Of a stretch of 6,400 nucleotides of DNA, positions 1 through 5,988 are shown piece after piece (positions within the stretch are counted from its first letter, which is position 1; every line of letters begins with the position of its first letter). The notes below the pieces were generated by a model. It was not told where the DNA came from and did no database searches. It worked only from the letters and a program-made list of their open reading frames with translations. Source of the stretch: Candidatus Profundicultor aquiphilus (GTDB lineage: Bacteria > Atribacterota > Atribacteria > Atribacterales > Caldatribacteriaceae); NCBI GenBank assembly GCA_013314795.1, contig JABUEZ010000127.1, positions 1 to 6,400 on the forward strand, in the 5' to 3' direction. The position numbers were made by a program, and so were the translations under genes.

Positions 1-333
1 TCTCGGGGCTATTGCTTTCAGGAAAAAGCGAGCACCCGCTTCCCCCACAGCTTTTCGAAGTAAATCACTGTCCTTGCTGAAAACACTCACCACATGGGCT
101 TTACAAAGACCAAATTTTTCTTCTATCTGCTTCTCCAGGTTCCGGACACCCTCCTGAGAAGGGTCGATAACCTCAATTTGCACAACTCCCTCTTCCTTGG
201 CCTTCTTTAAAAGCCTCGAGCAGCGCTGCCGGGACATACCCATAATCTTAGCAATCTCTATGATTGATAAATCATCTAGGTAATAAAGCTTAGCAATTTT
301 TGCCAAAAGGCCTTTATCGGCCGAACCATCCAA
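1..333 (-). CDS. SorC/DeoR-type sugar-binding transcriptional regulator, N-terminal part
   Basis: The first 111 codons are visible; the gene runs off the left edge, and SorC-family members are usually about 310-330 residues, so roughly the last two thirds is missing. Residues 8-48 form a helix-turn-helix region: LAKIAKLYYLDDLS, then IIEIAKIMGMSRQRCSRLL, then KKAKEEG, a typical SorC pattern in which the recognition helix follows MGMSRQ. The region continues into VVQIEVIDP and a helix (EGVRNLEKQIEEKFGL) leading towards the effector domain, as in DeoR, CggR and SorC proteins. These proteins bind a sugar phosphate or related metabolite through the C-terminal domain, which lies outside the window, so the inducer is unknown. 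The start is TTG at 331-333, chosen because AAAGGAGGG ends 6 nt upstream. The frame stays open upstream but without another good ribosome site. The gene follows the transporter/epimerase operon in the same orientation, behind a terminator and with its own promoter. Confidence 0.88.
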   Translation of the reverse strand, partial: MDGSADKGLLAKIAKLYYLDDLSIIEIAKIMGMSRQRCSRLLKKAKEEGVVQIEVIDPSQEGVRNLEKQIEEKFGLCKAHVVSVFSKDSDLLRKAVGEAGARFFLKAIAPR

Positions 334-339
334 TGCAGA

Positions 340-348
340 CCCTCCTTT
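340..348 (-). promoter_or_regulatory. Shine-Dalgarno site fixing the TTG start of the regulator
   Basis: On the minus strand AAAGGAGGG is followed by 6 nt (tctgca) and then TTG at 333-331. This near-perfect anti-16S complement is the main reason to accept the TTG. The nearby ATG at 327-329 is in another frame. Confidence 0.8.
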
Positions 349-350
349 AC

Positions 351-403
351 AACAAATGTCGAATAACAAAATATCATAACAATTGTTGGTTAACAAAATA
401 TCA
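351..403 (-). promoter_or_regulatory. Probable operator: 13-bp direct repeats and a four-fold TTGTT array
   Basis: On the minus strand TGATATTTTGTTA occurs twice without mismatch (403-391 and 376-364), 27 bp apart. The core TTGTT occurs four times, at 396-392, 382-378, 369-365 and 355-351, spaced 14, 13 and 14 bp. Between the long repeats lies a perfect palindrome, AACAATTGTT (378-387), and TTGTT/AACAA also form an inverted pair at 383-396. The array covers the proposed -10 element and transcription start and ends next to the ribosome site. SorC-family proteins such as CggR and DeoR are known to bind repeated operators, so autoregulation by the adjacent gene product is a reasonable inference. 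The protein-DNA pairing itself is not shown by the sequence. Confidence 0.6.
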
Positions 404-423
404 AATCGTACCCAAAAAGTCAA
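395..423 (-). promoter_or_regulatory. Sigma-A-like promoter for the regulator gene
   Basis: On the minus strand TTGACT (423-418, 5 of 6 matches to the -35 consensus) is followed after 17 nt by TATTTT (400-395, 4 of 6 matches to the -10 consensus). The start of transcription would fall near 388, leaving a leader of about 55 nt. The first direct repeat covers the -10 box, as expected for repression. An alternative pair, TTGATA (404-399) with TGTTAT (381-376), also has a 17-nt spacer and cannot be excluded. Confidence 0.5.
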
Positions 424-469
424 GATACTTTATTACACTTCCAACTCTTTTCACACAACCAGAATGCAT

Positions 470-520
470 AAAGGAAAATCGCCTTTCTTCGTCACAATAA
501 ACGCGCACAAAGAAAGGCGA
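470..520 (-). terminator. Rho-independent terminator of the transporter/epimerase operon
   Basis: Read on the minus strand, an 11-bp perfect stem is formed by positions 520-510 and 489-479 (TCGCCTTTCTT paired with AAGAAAGGCGA) around a 20-nt loop. It is followed at once by TTTTCCTTT (478-470). It begins 10 nt after the epimerase stop codon. The loop is long and the T tract is interrupted by CC, so termination may be incomplete and some read-through into the regulator gene is possible. There is no T tract on the plus-strand side. Confidence 0.72.
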
Positions 521-530
521 CCGTGGTTAT

Positions 531-1391
531 TTAAGCTCCAATTTCGCTGGCAATTGCTTTCAGGTTTTTCAAACCTTCTACAGCCAAAGCTTCCCCAGAT
601 TCGGCAAATCTTCGCCATATGGCACACATTCGGTTCAGTTCCTCAAAGCTGGGGTCAAAAGATTCAATCACTAAAGGTCCGCTGTAACCAATGTCTTTCA
701 GAGCGATAAAGAATTCTTTCCAGGGAACAAGGCCAGTGCCGGGCACACCTCTATCGCTCTCACAGACATGAACATAACCAAGGTATTCCTTACCGCAAAT
801 TTCTACCGCCTTTCTGAAACTCCGCTCTTCCCGAATCATGTGGAAAGAATCAAGATGAACCTTCATATTCGGAATACCAACATCTTTGCAGTACCGTACC
901 GCATCTTCAGCAATGTTCAGAAAATGCGTCTCGAAACGCTGCACCGGTTCTACGGCGATGACCACATCGCCTTTCTCCTTCGCATATTCAGCCACTTCGC
1001 GCATGGCCTCAACAGACCATTTCCACTCATCTTCTGTACGAGGCTTACCAGTCAAGTATCCCCAGGCCGCATAGTTAACCCCGCCAATGATTTTCGATCC
1101 CAGTGCCAGGTTGATATCCACCATAAGCTTGAGGGTCTTAACCCCATTAGCCCGTATCTTTGGATCCGGCGACAGAAGGTTCGTTTTCTCGTTGAGGGTA
1201 ATTGTGGTCACCGGTTCAATACCCACCTGGTCCACTCTCTTCTTCACCTTTTCTGTTGGGAACGTTTCCGGATGAGAAATAAAAATATCGATGACCTCAA
1301 ACCCCACTTCTTTAGCCCGGTCAATCACCCACAGGTCTTTCTCGGAAAAAGCTTCAGTCCAAATAAATGTGTCCACCCCAAACTTAAACAT
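531..1391 (-). CDS. Ketose 3-epimerase (D-tagatose/D-psicose 3-epimerase family, TIM barrel)
   Basis: A complete 286-residue protein, the usual length for this cytosolic, metal-dependent family. These enzymes move the C3 configuration of free ketoses, for example fructose/psicose or tagatose/sorbose, through an enediolate formed between two glutamates. All four expected metal ligands can be placed by motif: E148 in VEPVQRFETHFLN, D181 in VHLDSFHM, H208 in YVHVCESDRGVPG, and E243 in LVIESF. E148 and E243 would also be the catalytic acid/base pair. R214 in the DRGVPGTG loop matches a conserved substrate-contact position. The N-terminal strand FKFGVDTFIWT is typical of the barrel. The ATG is preceded by AAAGGAG at 9-nt spacing. 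It is the last gene of the operon, 36 nt after the small membrane protein and directly before the terminator, so it probably acts on the imported sugar or on a ketose made from it. The exact substrate cannot be read from sequence; a related sugar-phosphate isomerase role is the main alternative. Confidence 0.85.
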   Translation of the reverse strand: MFKFGVDTFIWTEAFSEKDLWVIDRAKEVGFEVIDIFISHPETFPTEKVKKRVDQVGIEPVTTITLNEKTNLLSPDPKIRANGVKTLKLMVDINLALGSKIIGGVNYAAWGYLTGKPRTEDEWKWSVEAMREVAEYAKEKGDVVIAVEPVQRFETHFLNIAEDAVRYCKDVGIPNMKVHLDSFHMIREERSFRKAVEICGKEYLGYVHVCESDRGVPGTGLVPWKEFFIALKDIGYSGPLVIESFDPSFEELNRMCAIWRRFAESGEALAVEGLKNLKAIASEIGA

Positions 1392-1427
1392 TGCTTTTCG
1401 CTCCTTTCTTTCTCTATTTTAGTTCTA

Positions 1428-1649
1428 TCATCTCGGGATATGGGCAAAAACGTTGTACACCGTATAGCCAATCAAAAGAAAAGGGAAACCCCATTTAAAA
1501 AGCTGAATACCAAAGGGCTGAAAAAGGAGGATAATCCCTGCAATCATTATCCCCATACCCACAACTTCAATAGTATTAATGACCTTTCGTCTTTTTCTCT
1601 TTTCGGTTATCCCTCTTGTCAAAGATGCTGAGGAAATATCAAGATTCAT
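1428..1649 (-). CDS. Small two-helix membrane protein of the sugar transporter operon
   Basis: A 73-residue protein that I cannot assign to a named family. The N-terminus is polar and ends in a strongly basic patch, EKRKRRK (residues 16-22). Two hydrophobic segments follow at about 28-47 (EVVGMGIMIAGIILLFQPFG) and 50-69, separated by a short turn, and the protein ends in HIPR. By the positive-inside rule the N-terminus should be cytosolic and the hairpin in the inner membrane. That it is a real gene is supported by AAGGAGGG 8 nt before the ATG, with this site overlapping the stop codon of the upstream ATPase gene, and by its place between two clear operon members. Known two-ATPase glycerol importers of rhizobia (GlpSTPQUV) also carry a small membrane protein, which suggests an accessory transporter subunit. 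That link is by analogy only, and I see no sequence similarity I would rely on. Confidence 0.75.
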   Translation of the reverse strand: MNLDISSASLTRGITEKRKRRKVINTIEVVGMGIMIAGIILLFQPFGIQLFKWGFPFLLIGYTVYNVFAHIPR

Positions 1650-1663
1650 GGTTTCGACCCTCC

Positions 1664-2761
1664 TTAATTCGCATAGATCCTCATACCACTGTCAACATAG
1701 AAAAAGTAAAGGCTCTCTTCCGGCAATGACACAAAAACTTCCGATCCGTGTTTGGGGACAAAATCATCGGTAAGCAGTGCCTTAATGGGCCACCCGCCCA
1801 GATTCAAATTGACGAATTTCTCCGCACCATGGTATTCCACATTTTCTACGACTGCTTTCATCCATGCTTCACCTGTACTTCCTGAAACCAGAACATTTTC
1901 CGGCCAAATACCAACTAAAATCCTATCTCCACCCCTGAGTTTTTCCTCCAACAATCTTACTGTCTCAAGTTTCACTCTAAAGAAGAAATCGTGACTATCC
2001 TTTATAACCAACTTATCGTCCCCAAGATTGCATTCCAGGAAATTCATAGAGGGTGCCCCTATGATGCGAGCTACGCTCACATTTGCAGGATCGATGTACA
2101 CCTCGCGAGGAGATCCCACCTGAATGATCCTGCCATGTTCCATGATACCAATCCGACTCGCCATAGCCATAGCCGAAATGTTATCATGAGTGGCACTGAG
2201 AATCGTAATGCCATACTCTTCGTGAATCCTTTTAAACTCTGTTTGCAATTCCTCTCTGAGCTTGTAGTCCAAACTACTTATCGGCTCATCAAGAATGTAA
2301 ATGCGCGGCTTTCTCACCAGAGCTCTCCCAAGTGCCACCCTCTGCTGTTCTCCACCACTAAGATGGCTAACCTTACGCTTCAAAAGATGCGTTATATGAA
2401 GTTCTTTGGCGACGCTTTCCACTCTCCTTCTCACCTCATCCTCAGGCACCCTGAAAAGAGGTGAACGAAGGGGGAATGCAAGATTGTCGTACACATTCAA
2501 AACAGGGTAAAGGTTGTGCGACTCGAACATAAAAGCAAAATTCCTTAAAGGAGGAGCAACATGAGTAATTTCCTGGCCATCATAATAAACTTCTCCGGCA
2601 TCGGGCTTTTCCAGACCCATCACAATCCTGAGTGTAGTGGTTTTGCCAGCACCAGTAGGGCCAAGGATGACGAAAAACTCACCATCCTGCACCTCTAAAT
2701 TCAAGCCATCAACGGCAACAATGTCCCCAAAGACTTTTGATATATTCCTCAACTCAAGCAT
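1664..2761 (-). CDS. MalK-type ABC transporter ATPase, second of a tandem pair
   Basis: A complete 365-residue cytosolic ATPase of the carbohydrate importer (CUT1) group, with a nucleotide-binding domain at about 1-235 and a regulatory TOBE/OB-type domain to the end. Visible motifs are Walker A GPTGAGKT (34-41), signature LSGGE (134-138), Walker B IYILDEP (154-160, catalytic E159), D-loop SSLD (162-165) and switch histidine H192 in SATHD. The Q-loop is unusual: FMFESHNLYP has Glu at position 80 where MalK proteins have Gln. The stretch LDYKLREEL after Walker B resembles, from memory, the paired ATPases of rhizobial glycerol-type transporters. The start ATG has AGGAGGAG closely upstream, overlapping the stop codon of the first ATPase gene 13 nt away. 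It probably forms a heterodimer with that neighbour, powering the two permeases encoded upstream. Confidence 0.93.
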   Translation of the reverse strand: MLELRNISKVFGDIVAVDGLNLEVQDGEFFVILGPTGAGKTTTLRIVMGLEKPDAGEVYYDGQEITHVAPPLRNFAFMFESHNLYPVLNVYDNLAFPLRSPLFRVPEDEVRRRVESVAKELHITHLLKRKVSHLSGGEQQRVALGRALVRKPRIYILDEPISSLDYKLREELQTEFKRIHEEYGITILSATHDNISAMAMASRIGIMEHGRIIQVGSPREVYIDPANVSVARIIGAPSMNFLECNLGDDKLVIKDSHDFFFRVKLETVRLLEEKLRGGDRILVGIWPENVLVSGSTGEAWMKAVVENVEYHGAEKFVNLNLGGWPIKALLTDDFVPKHGSEVFVSLPEESLYFFYVDSGMRIYAN

Positions 2762-2774
2762 AACACTCCTCCTC

Positions 2775-3863
2775 TTAACTCACGATGGCCATTCCGTTAT
2801 CTCGATCGAAAATGCAAACCTTATCCTCTCTGACTCGAGCCCAAACTTTTTGCCCTGCAACCAAAGACAAACCCCAGTCCGTCCTCACACGGAAAATCTT
2901 TTCCCCCACGAGAAAATCAACAAGACGATATCGGCCAGCAGGCTCGATAGCAATAACTTCCAATAGAAGACCACCATTTACGGCTTCGCCATCTATATGC
3001 ACATATTCTGGCCTTATCCCCATGATGAATTCCCTGCTTTGGTAATCCTTGAGAACATCGATCAAGTCTGGTCTGTGAAGTTTCAAACGGTAATCCGTTC
3101 CTTTCAAAACCAGAGAATTTTCCTCGTAAACACATTCCACAAAATTCATGCCTGGGGTGCCCAAGAAATTACCCACAAAAACCGAGTTCGGATGCTCGTA
3201 CAGCTCCTGGGGAGAACCAGTCTGCAAAATTAACCCATCCCTCATAACCACTATTACGTCCCCCAGGGCCATGGCTTCCCTCTGGTCATGAGTTACATAC
3301 ACAGTTGTAATACCGATTCTTTTTTGGAGTTTCCCTAACTCACTCCGCATTTCCTCACGAAACTTTTCATCCAGCGCACTCAGCGGCTCGTCAAGCAAAA
3401 GAACGTTAGGTTCACGAACAACAGCTCTCGCCAAAGCAACTCTTTGCTGATCCCCAGGTGGCAAAATACTTGCTTTATATTTCAAAAGATTCTTTAACTG
3501 AAATATCTGAACCACCTCTTTGACTTTCTCCTCAATCTTCCTGGGAGGCACACGACATGCTCTTAAAGGAAAGGTAATATTTTCAAGCACACTCATGTGC
3601 GGATAAAGAGCGTAAAACTGAAAAACCATACCCACATTTCTCTCACTGGGGCTTAAACCGGTTACATCCCTTTCGTCAAAATAAATTTTTCCCTCAGTGG
3701 GAATCTCCAAACCAGCTATACACCGCAAAGTGGTGGTCTTCCCACATCCAGAAGGCCCCAACAGGACCACGAAACTGCCGTTTTCTACCTGCAAGTCAAT
3801 ACCGTCAACGGCTTTCACATTTCCATAATGCTTTTTCAAATTTTCTAATTTAACGCGTGACAA
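2775..3863 (-). CDS. MalK-type ABC transporter ATPase, first of a tandem pair, degenerate signature motif
   Basis: A complete 362-residue CUT1-group ATPase, co-linear with the next gene's product almost residue for residue through the nucleotide-binding domain. Walker A is GPSGCGKT (36-43), the Q-loop is normal (VFQFYALYP, Q82), Walker B is VLLLDEP (154-160, E159), the D-loop is SALD, and the switch histidine is H192 in VTHDQ. The signature motif reads LPPGD (134-138) instead of LSGGQ: the serine that contacts the ATP gamma-phosphate and the first glycine are both proline, although the following QQRVALARA is intact. A C-terminal regulatory domain (about 240-362) contains MGIRPEYVHI, as in MalK relatives. 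The start is TTG (3863-3861). AGGTAGGTG lies 7 nt upstream and overlaps the permease stop codon, which is 10 nt away. No in-frame ATG fits the N-terminal SRVKLENLKKHYG strand as well. Confidence 0.93.
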   Translation of the reverse strand: MSRVKLENLKKHYGNVKAVDGIDLQVENGSFVVLLGPSGCGKTTTLRCIAGLEIPTEGKIYFDERDVTGLSPSERNVGMVFQFYALYPHMSVLENITFPLRACRVPPRKIEEKVKEVVQIFQLKNLLKYKASILPPGDQQRVALARAVVREPNVLLLDEPLSALDEKFREEMRSELGKLQKRIGITTVYVTHDQREAMALGDVIVVMRDGLILQTGSPQELYEHPNSVFVGNFLGTPGMNFVECVYEENSLVLKGTDYRLKLHRPDLIDVLKDYQSREFIMGIRPEYVHIDGEAVNGGLLLEVIAIEPAGRYRLVDFLVGEKIFRVRTDWGLSLVAGQKVWARVREDKVCIFDRDNGMAIVS

Positions 3864-3870
3864 TCCCCCA

Positions 3871-3879
3871 CACCTACCT
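3871..3879 (-). promoter_or_regulatory. Ribosome site supporting the TTG start of the first ATPase
   Basis: On the minus strand AGGTAGGTG lies across the permease stop codon (TAG, 3876-3874), 7 nt before TTG. It is an imperfect match to AGGAGGTG and suggests initiation coupled to termination of the upstream gene. A GGGGGA run immediately before the TTG is too close to be the main site. Confidence 0.5.
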
Positions 3880-4869
3880 TCGCATGTTCTGCGCTGCTAA
3901 TCTGTTAAGATATCGAATAAAAATGAGACTCAAACTCATGATCACAAGGAGTAGAATCACTCCATAAGCAGACGCCTCACCGGTATAAAAGTACTGAAAG
4001 GCTCTCTTATAAAGATCAAAGGAAAGGGTCTGCGTAGCACTGCCCGGTCCGCCACCAGTAAGGGTATAAATCAAATCAAAAGCCTTAATCGAGTCAATCA
4101 TTCTAAACAAAACCGCTATGATTAAAACCGGAGCTGAAAGCGGAAGAGTAATGTGTCTAAATTTAAACCAGGAGGAAGCTCGATCGATCTCTGCGGCCTC
4201 GTAAAGATATTTTGGAATGGCAGTAAAAGCAGCCAGAGCAAGCAGAATCATGAATGGTGTCCACATCCAGGTATCCACAATGATCACGCTGTAGACACTT
4301 ACGTTTTCCCGAGCCAACCATTCTACCTTACCCATTCCAAAAAGTGCCAGAATGTAATTCACGATTCCCCACTCAGTATTAAACATATACTTCCAGAATA
4401 ACCCTACCACGATTGGACAGAGCATCATAGGCATAAGAATAAGGGTTAAAACAAGGCTTCTTCCCCTGAAGTTTTTTTGCAAAAGGTAGGCAATGCCGAT
4501 TCCCAAAAGGAATTGCACCAGAACGTTTAAAATCACAAATTTTCCCGTAAAAATGAATCGTTCCCAGGTAAAAGGATCAGTCAAAATAAAAGAAAAATTC
4601 TCAACGCCGATGAACTTGGGTGGAGTCGCTGCTCTCAACACCGAAAAATTATAGAAACCAGACTTTATAAGGGTAATAAAAGGATAGCCAACTAAGAACA
4701 GTAAAATGAAAAGGCTGGGAAGGAGGAAGAAAAACATAAATGTCCGATCTGATAAACCATATGTCTTTTTTGCAGTCGTAAATTTATCACTCACCCTGGT
4801 AAACTTTTCCACCAAATCTTCTTTCTGATTCGCTGCCTCTGTATTCTTCCCCACTTTGTCCTTATTCAT
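3874..4869 (-). CDS. MalF-type sugar ABC transporter permease
   Basis: A complete 331-residue inner-membrane permease of the binding-protein-dependent (CUT1) carbohydrate family. Six hydrophobic segments are visible at about 44-66, 108-130, 138-160, 192-215, 245-265 and 300-320. The cytoplasmic coupling loop is EAAEIDRASSWFKFRHITLPL (224-244), where the ATPases dock, and FDLIYTLTGGGPG (264-276) is the usual periplasmic-side motif of MalF/UgpA relatives. The first 42 residues are hydrophilic and charged, longer than the short lead usual before helix 1 in UgpA-like permeases. The ATG is 3 nt after the stop codon of the upstream gene, and its ribosome site (GGGGAG) lies inside that gene's end, so the two are translationally coupled. 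Its partner is the MalG-type permease encoded beyond the intervening secreted-protein gene. The substrate is not evident. Confidence 0.95.
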   Translation of the reverse strand: MNKDKVGKNTEAANQKEDLVEKFTRVSDKFTTAKKTYGLSDRTFMFFFLLPSLFILLFLVGYPFITLIKSGFYNFSVLRAATPPKFIGVENFSFILTDPFTWERFIFTGKFVILNVLVQFLLGIGIAYLLQKNFRGRSLVLTLILMPMMLCPIVVGLFWKYMFNTEWGIVNYILALFGMGKVEWLARENVSVYSVIIVDTWMWTPFMILLALAAFTAIPKYLYEAAEIDRASSWFKFRHITLPLSAPVLIIAVLFRMIDSIKAFDLIYTLTGGGPGSATQTLSFDLYKRAFQYFYTGEASAYGVILLLVIMSLSLIFIRYLNRLAAQNMRR

Positions 4870-4872
4870 CTT

Positions 4873-5988
4873 TCACTCCCCACTTTCAGTGGAAATTTCA
4901 TAAATCCTGAGATGATGACCAGGAATTAGCCGAAAAAGGTATCGTTTCCACATTGTTCCATCGATAGATTTCACCGGCAAAAGAGAACTAATAAAAAAGC
5001 CATCTTCTGAGCACACATATCCCACCGCGATACCATAATTTGTATACCAACTCCCTCGCCACTCAAACAAAAAGGGTTGATCTGCCAAACGAATAAGTCT
5101 TTCCACCTCCTGAATACTCGAGGGAAAATCATTTTCAAGAGAAACGGTCTTTGCTACAACTCTAACCGAACCACCTCGAGCATTGATAAATTTTTCCAAA
5201 ATCGCCGATACCCCGCTCTCAGACTGTTCACAGGCACACTTTCTCCGCAACATTTCTACATCCTGCATCATGAGATGAACATTGGTCAACAAGAAATCCG
5301 GATCGTCCGGGTAGATGGGTATTTTAATGATGTTCTGCTCCTTCCAGTAGTCTGCCAAAGTGACAACGGCGTTAGAGAAACTACTCAAATAATACTCCCA
5401 AAAGGGGAAATCGTGACGGACCTCAACCCAGGAAAAACTTTCCTTCGGCAGTGGAAGAGATTCCGTCGGTAAAGAAGTGCTTCCCCAATCCATCTCTTTT
5501 TCTTCACACTCAGCCAGCGTAAAACGCAAAGAGTCACCTTTCAGATAAAGATCATTAAGAACTTTATCCCCATAGTTATAAATAATCCGTATCCAGAACG
5601 AGATAGGGTTAATATATGTCAAATGGGTATCCAAAACCTTAGCCCGGTCTCCAAAATGGCTCACCAGCGTTTCATGCGCCAGCCGCTTCGATTCCCCCAA
5701 GACCCTGGATAGATATTCCCCCAATCCTATTCCTATCAGCTGATTTTTGACAAAAACAAACTCGTAAGAAACATCTCTCGCTCCTCTGTAACCAACCACT
5801 TCCCCGATCATTTGATCTCGACAATCGAAAAGAGGCAACCTGTAACTCCAGTCCAAACCAAGTGAAATTTTCTTGAGAAGAGACCCGAGTTCCTGAGCAA
5901 CGAAGACGGGGATGTTCGTGGCACCAAGCTGAAAACAGACCCAGAAACTTGCCAGAACCACGAGAAAAAAAACCGTGAATCGCTTCAT
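4873..5988 (-). CDS. Secreted protein, possible C39-like pseudopeptidase, in the transporter operon
   Basis: A 371-residue protein with a clear signal peptide (MKRF, then a hydrophobic core to about residue 23, LGAT); no convincing lipobox surrounds C18. I do not recognise it with certainty. The pattern resembles secreted proteins with a prodomain followed by a C39-like (papain-fold) domain. LPLFDCRDQMIGEVVGYRG (51-69) and YINPISFWIRIIYNYGD (125-141) look like prodomain strands. FPFWEYYLSSFSNAVVTLADYW (194-215) matches the active-site helix usually written CxPTAxxMxLxYW. ESGVSAILEKFINARGG, SIQEVERLIRLADQPFLFEW and TNYGIAVGYV (316-325) match the later strands ending in NHxVxVVGY. If so, the catalytic Cys is Ser (about S203) and the His is Tyr (Y318), so the protein would be inactive. 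It overlaps the MalG-type gene by 4 nt (ATGA) and ends 3 nt before the MalF-type gene, which argues for a transporter-linked role outside the membrane. A different unknown fold remains possible. Confidence 0.85.
   Translation of the reverse strand: MKRFTVFFLVVLASFWVCFQLGATNIPVFVAQELGSLLKKISLGLDWSYRLPLFDCRDQMIGEVVGYRGARDVSYEFVFVKNQLIGIGLGEYLSRVLGESKRLAHETLVSHFGDRAKVLDTHLTYINPISFWIRIIYNYGDKVLNDLYLKGDSLRFTLAECEEKEMDWGSTSLPTESLPLPKESFSWVEVRHDFPFWEYYLSSFSNAVVTLADYWKEQNIIKIPIYPDDPDFLLTNVHLMMQDVEMLRRKCACEQSESGVSAILEKFINARGGSVRVVAKTVSLENDFPSSIQEVERLIRLADQPFLFEWRGSWYTNYGIAVGYVCSEDGFFISSLLPVKSIDGTMWKRYLFRLIPGHHLRIYEISTESGE

Noticed and set aside
351..403. Repeats considered as a CRISPR array or mobile-element ends.
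   Set aside because: Only two 13-bp copies and a 5-bp core, with no spacer-length units, no transposase and no target-site duplication; the position over a promoter fits an operator.
300..500. Short plus-strand open frames across the intergenic region.
   Set aside because: They run through the regulator start, its operator and the terminator, have no recognisable product, and are AT-rich chance frames.
1412..1430. A tiny minus-strand frame (ATG ATA GAA CTA AAA TAG) overlapping the stop codon of the small membrane protein gene.
   Set aside because: Only five codons, with no ribosome site of its own; most likely chance in the 36-nt spacer.
768..1631. A long open frame on the plus strand (287 codons) opposite the epimerase and small membrane protein genes.
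   Set aside because: Its translation has no recognisable domain, is rich in His, Phe, Arg and Ser in the way antisense frames often are, and lies wholly opposite genes with clear family motifs and ribosome sites.
1991..2464. A 157-codon plus-strand open frame opposite the second ATPase gene.
   Set aside because: The opposite strand carries an intact ABC ATPase with all core motifs; this frame shows no domain or supporting ribosome site.
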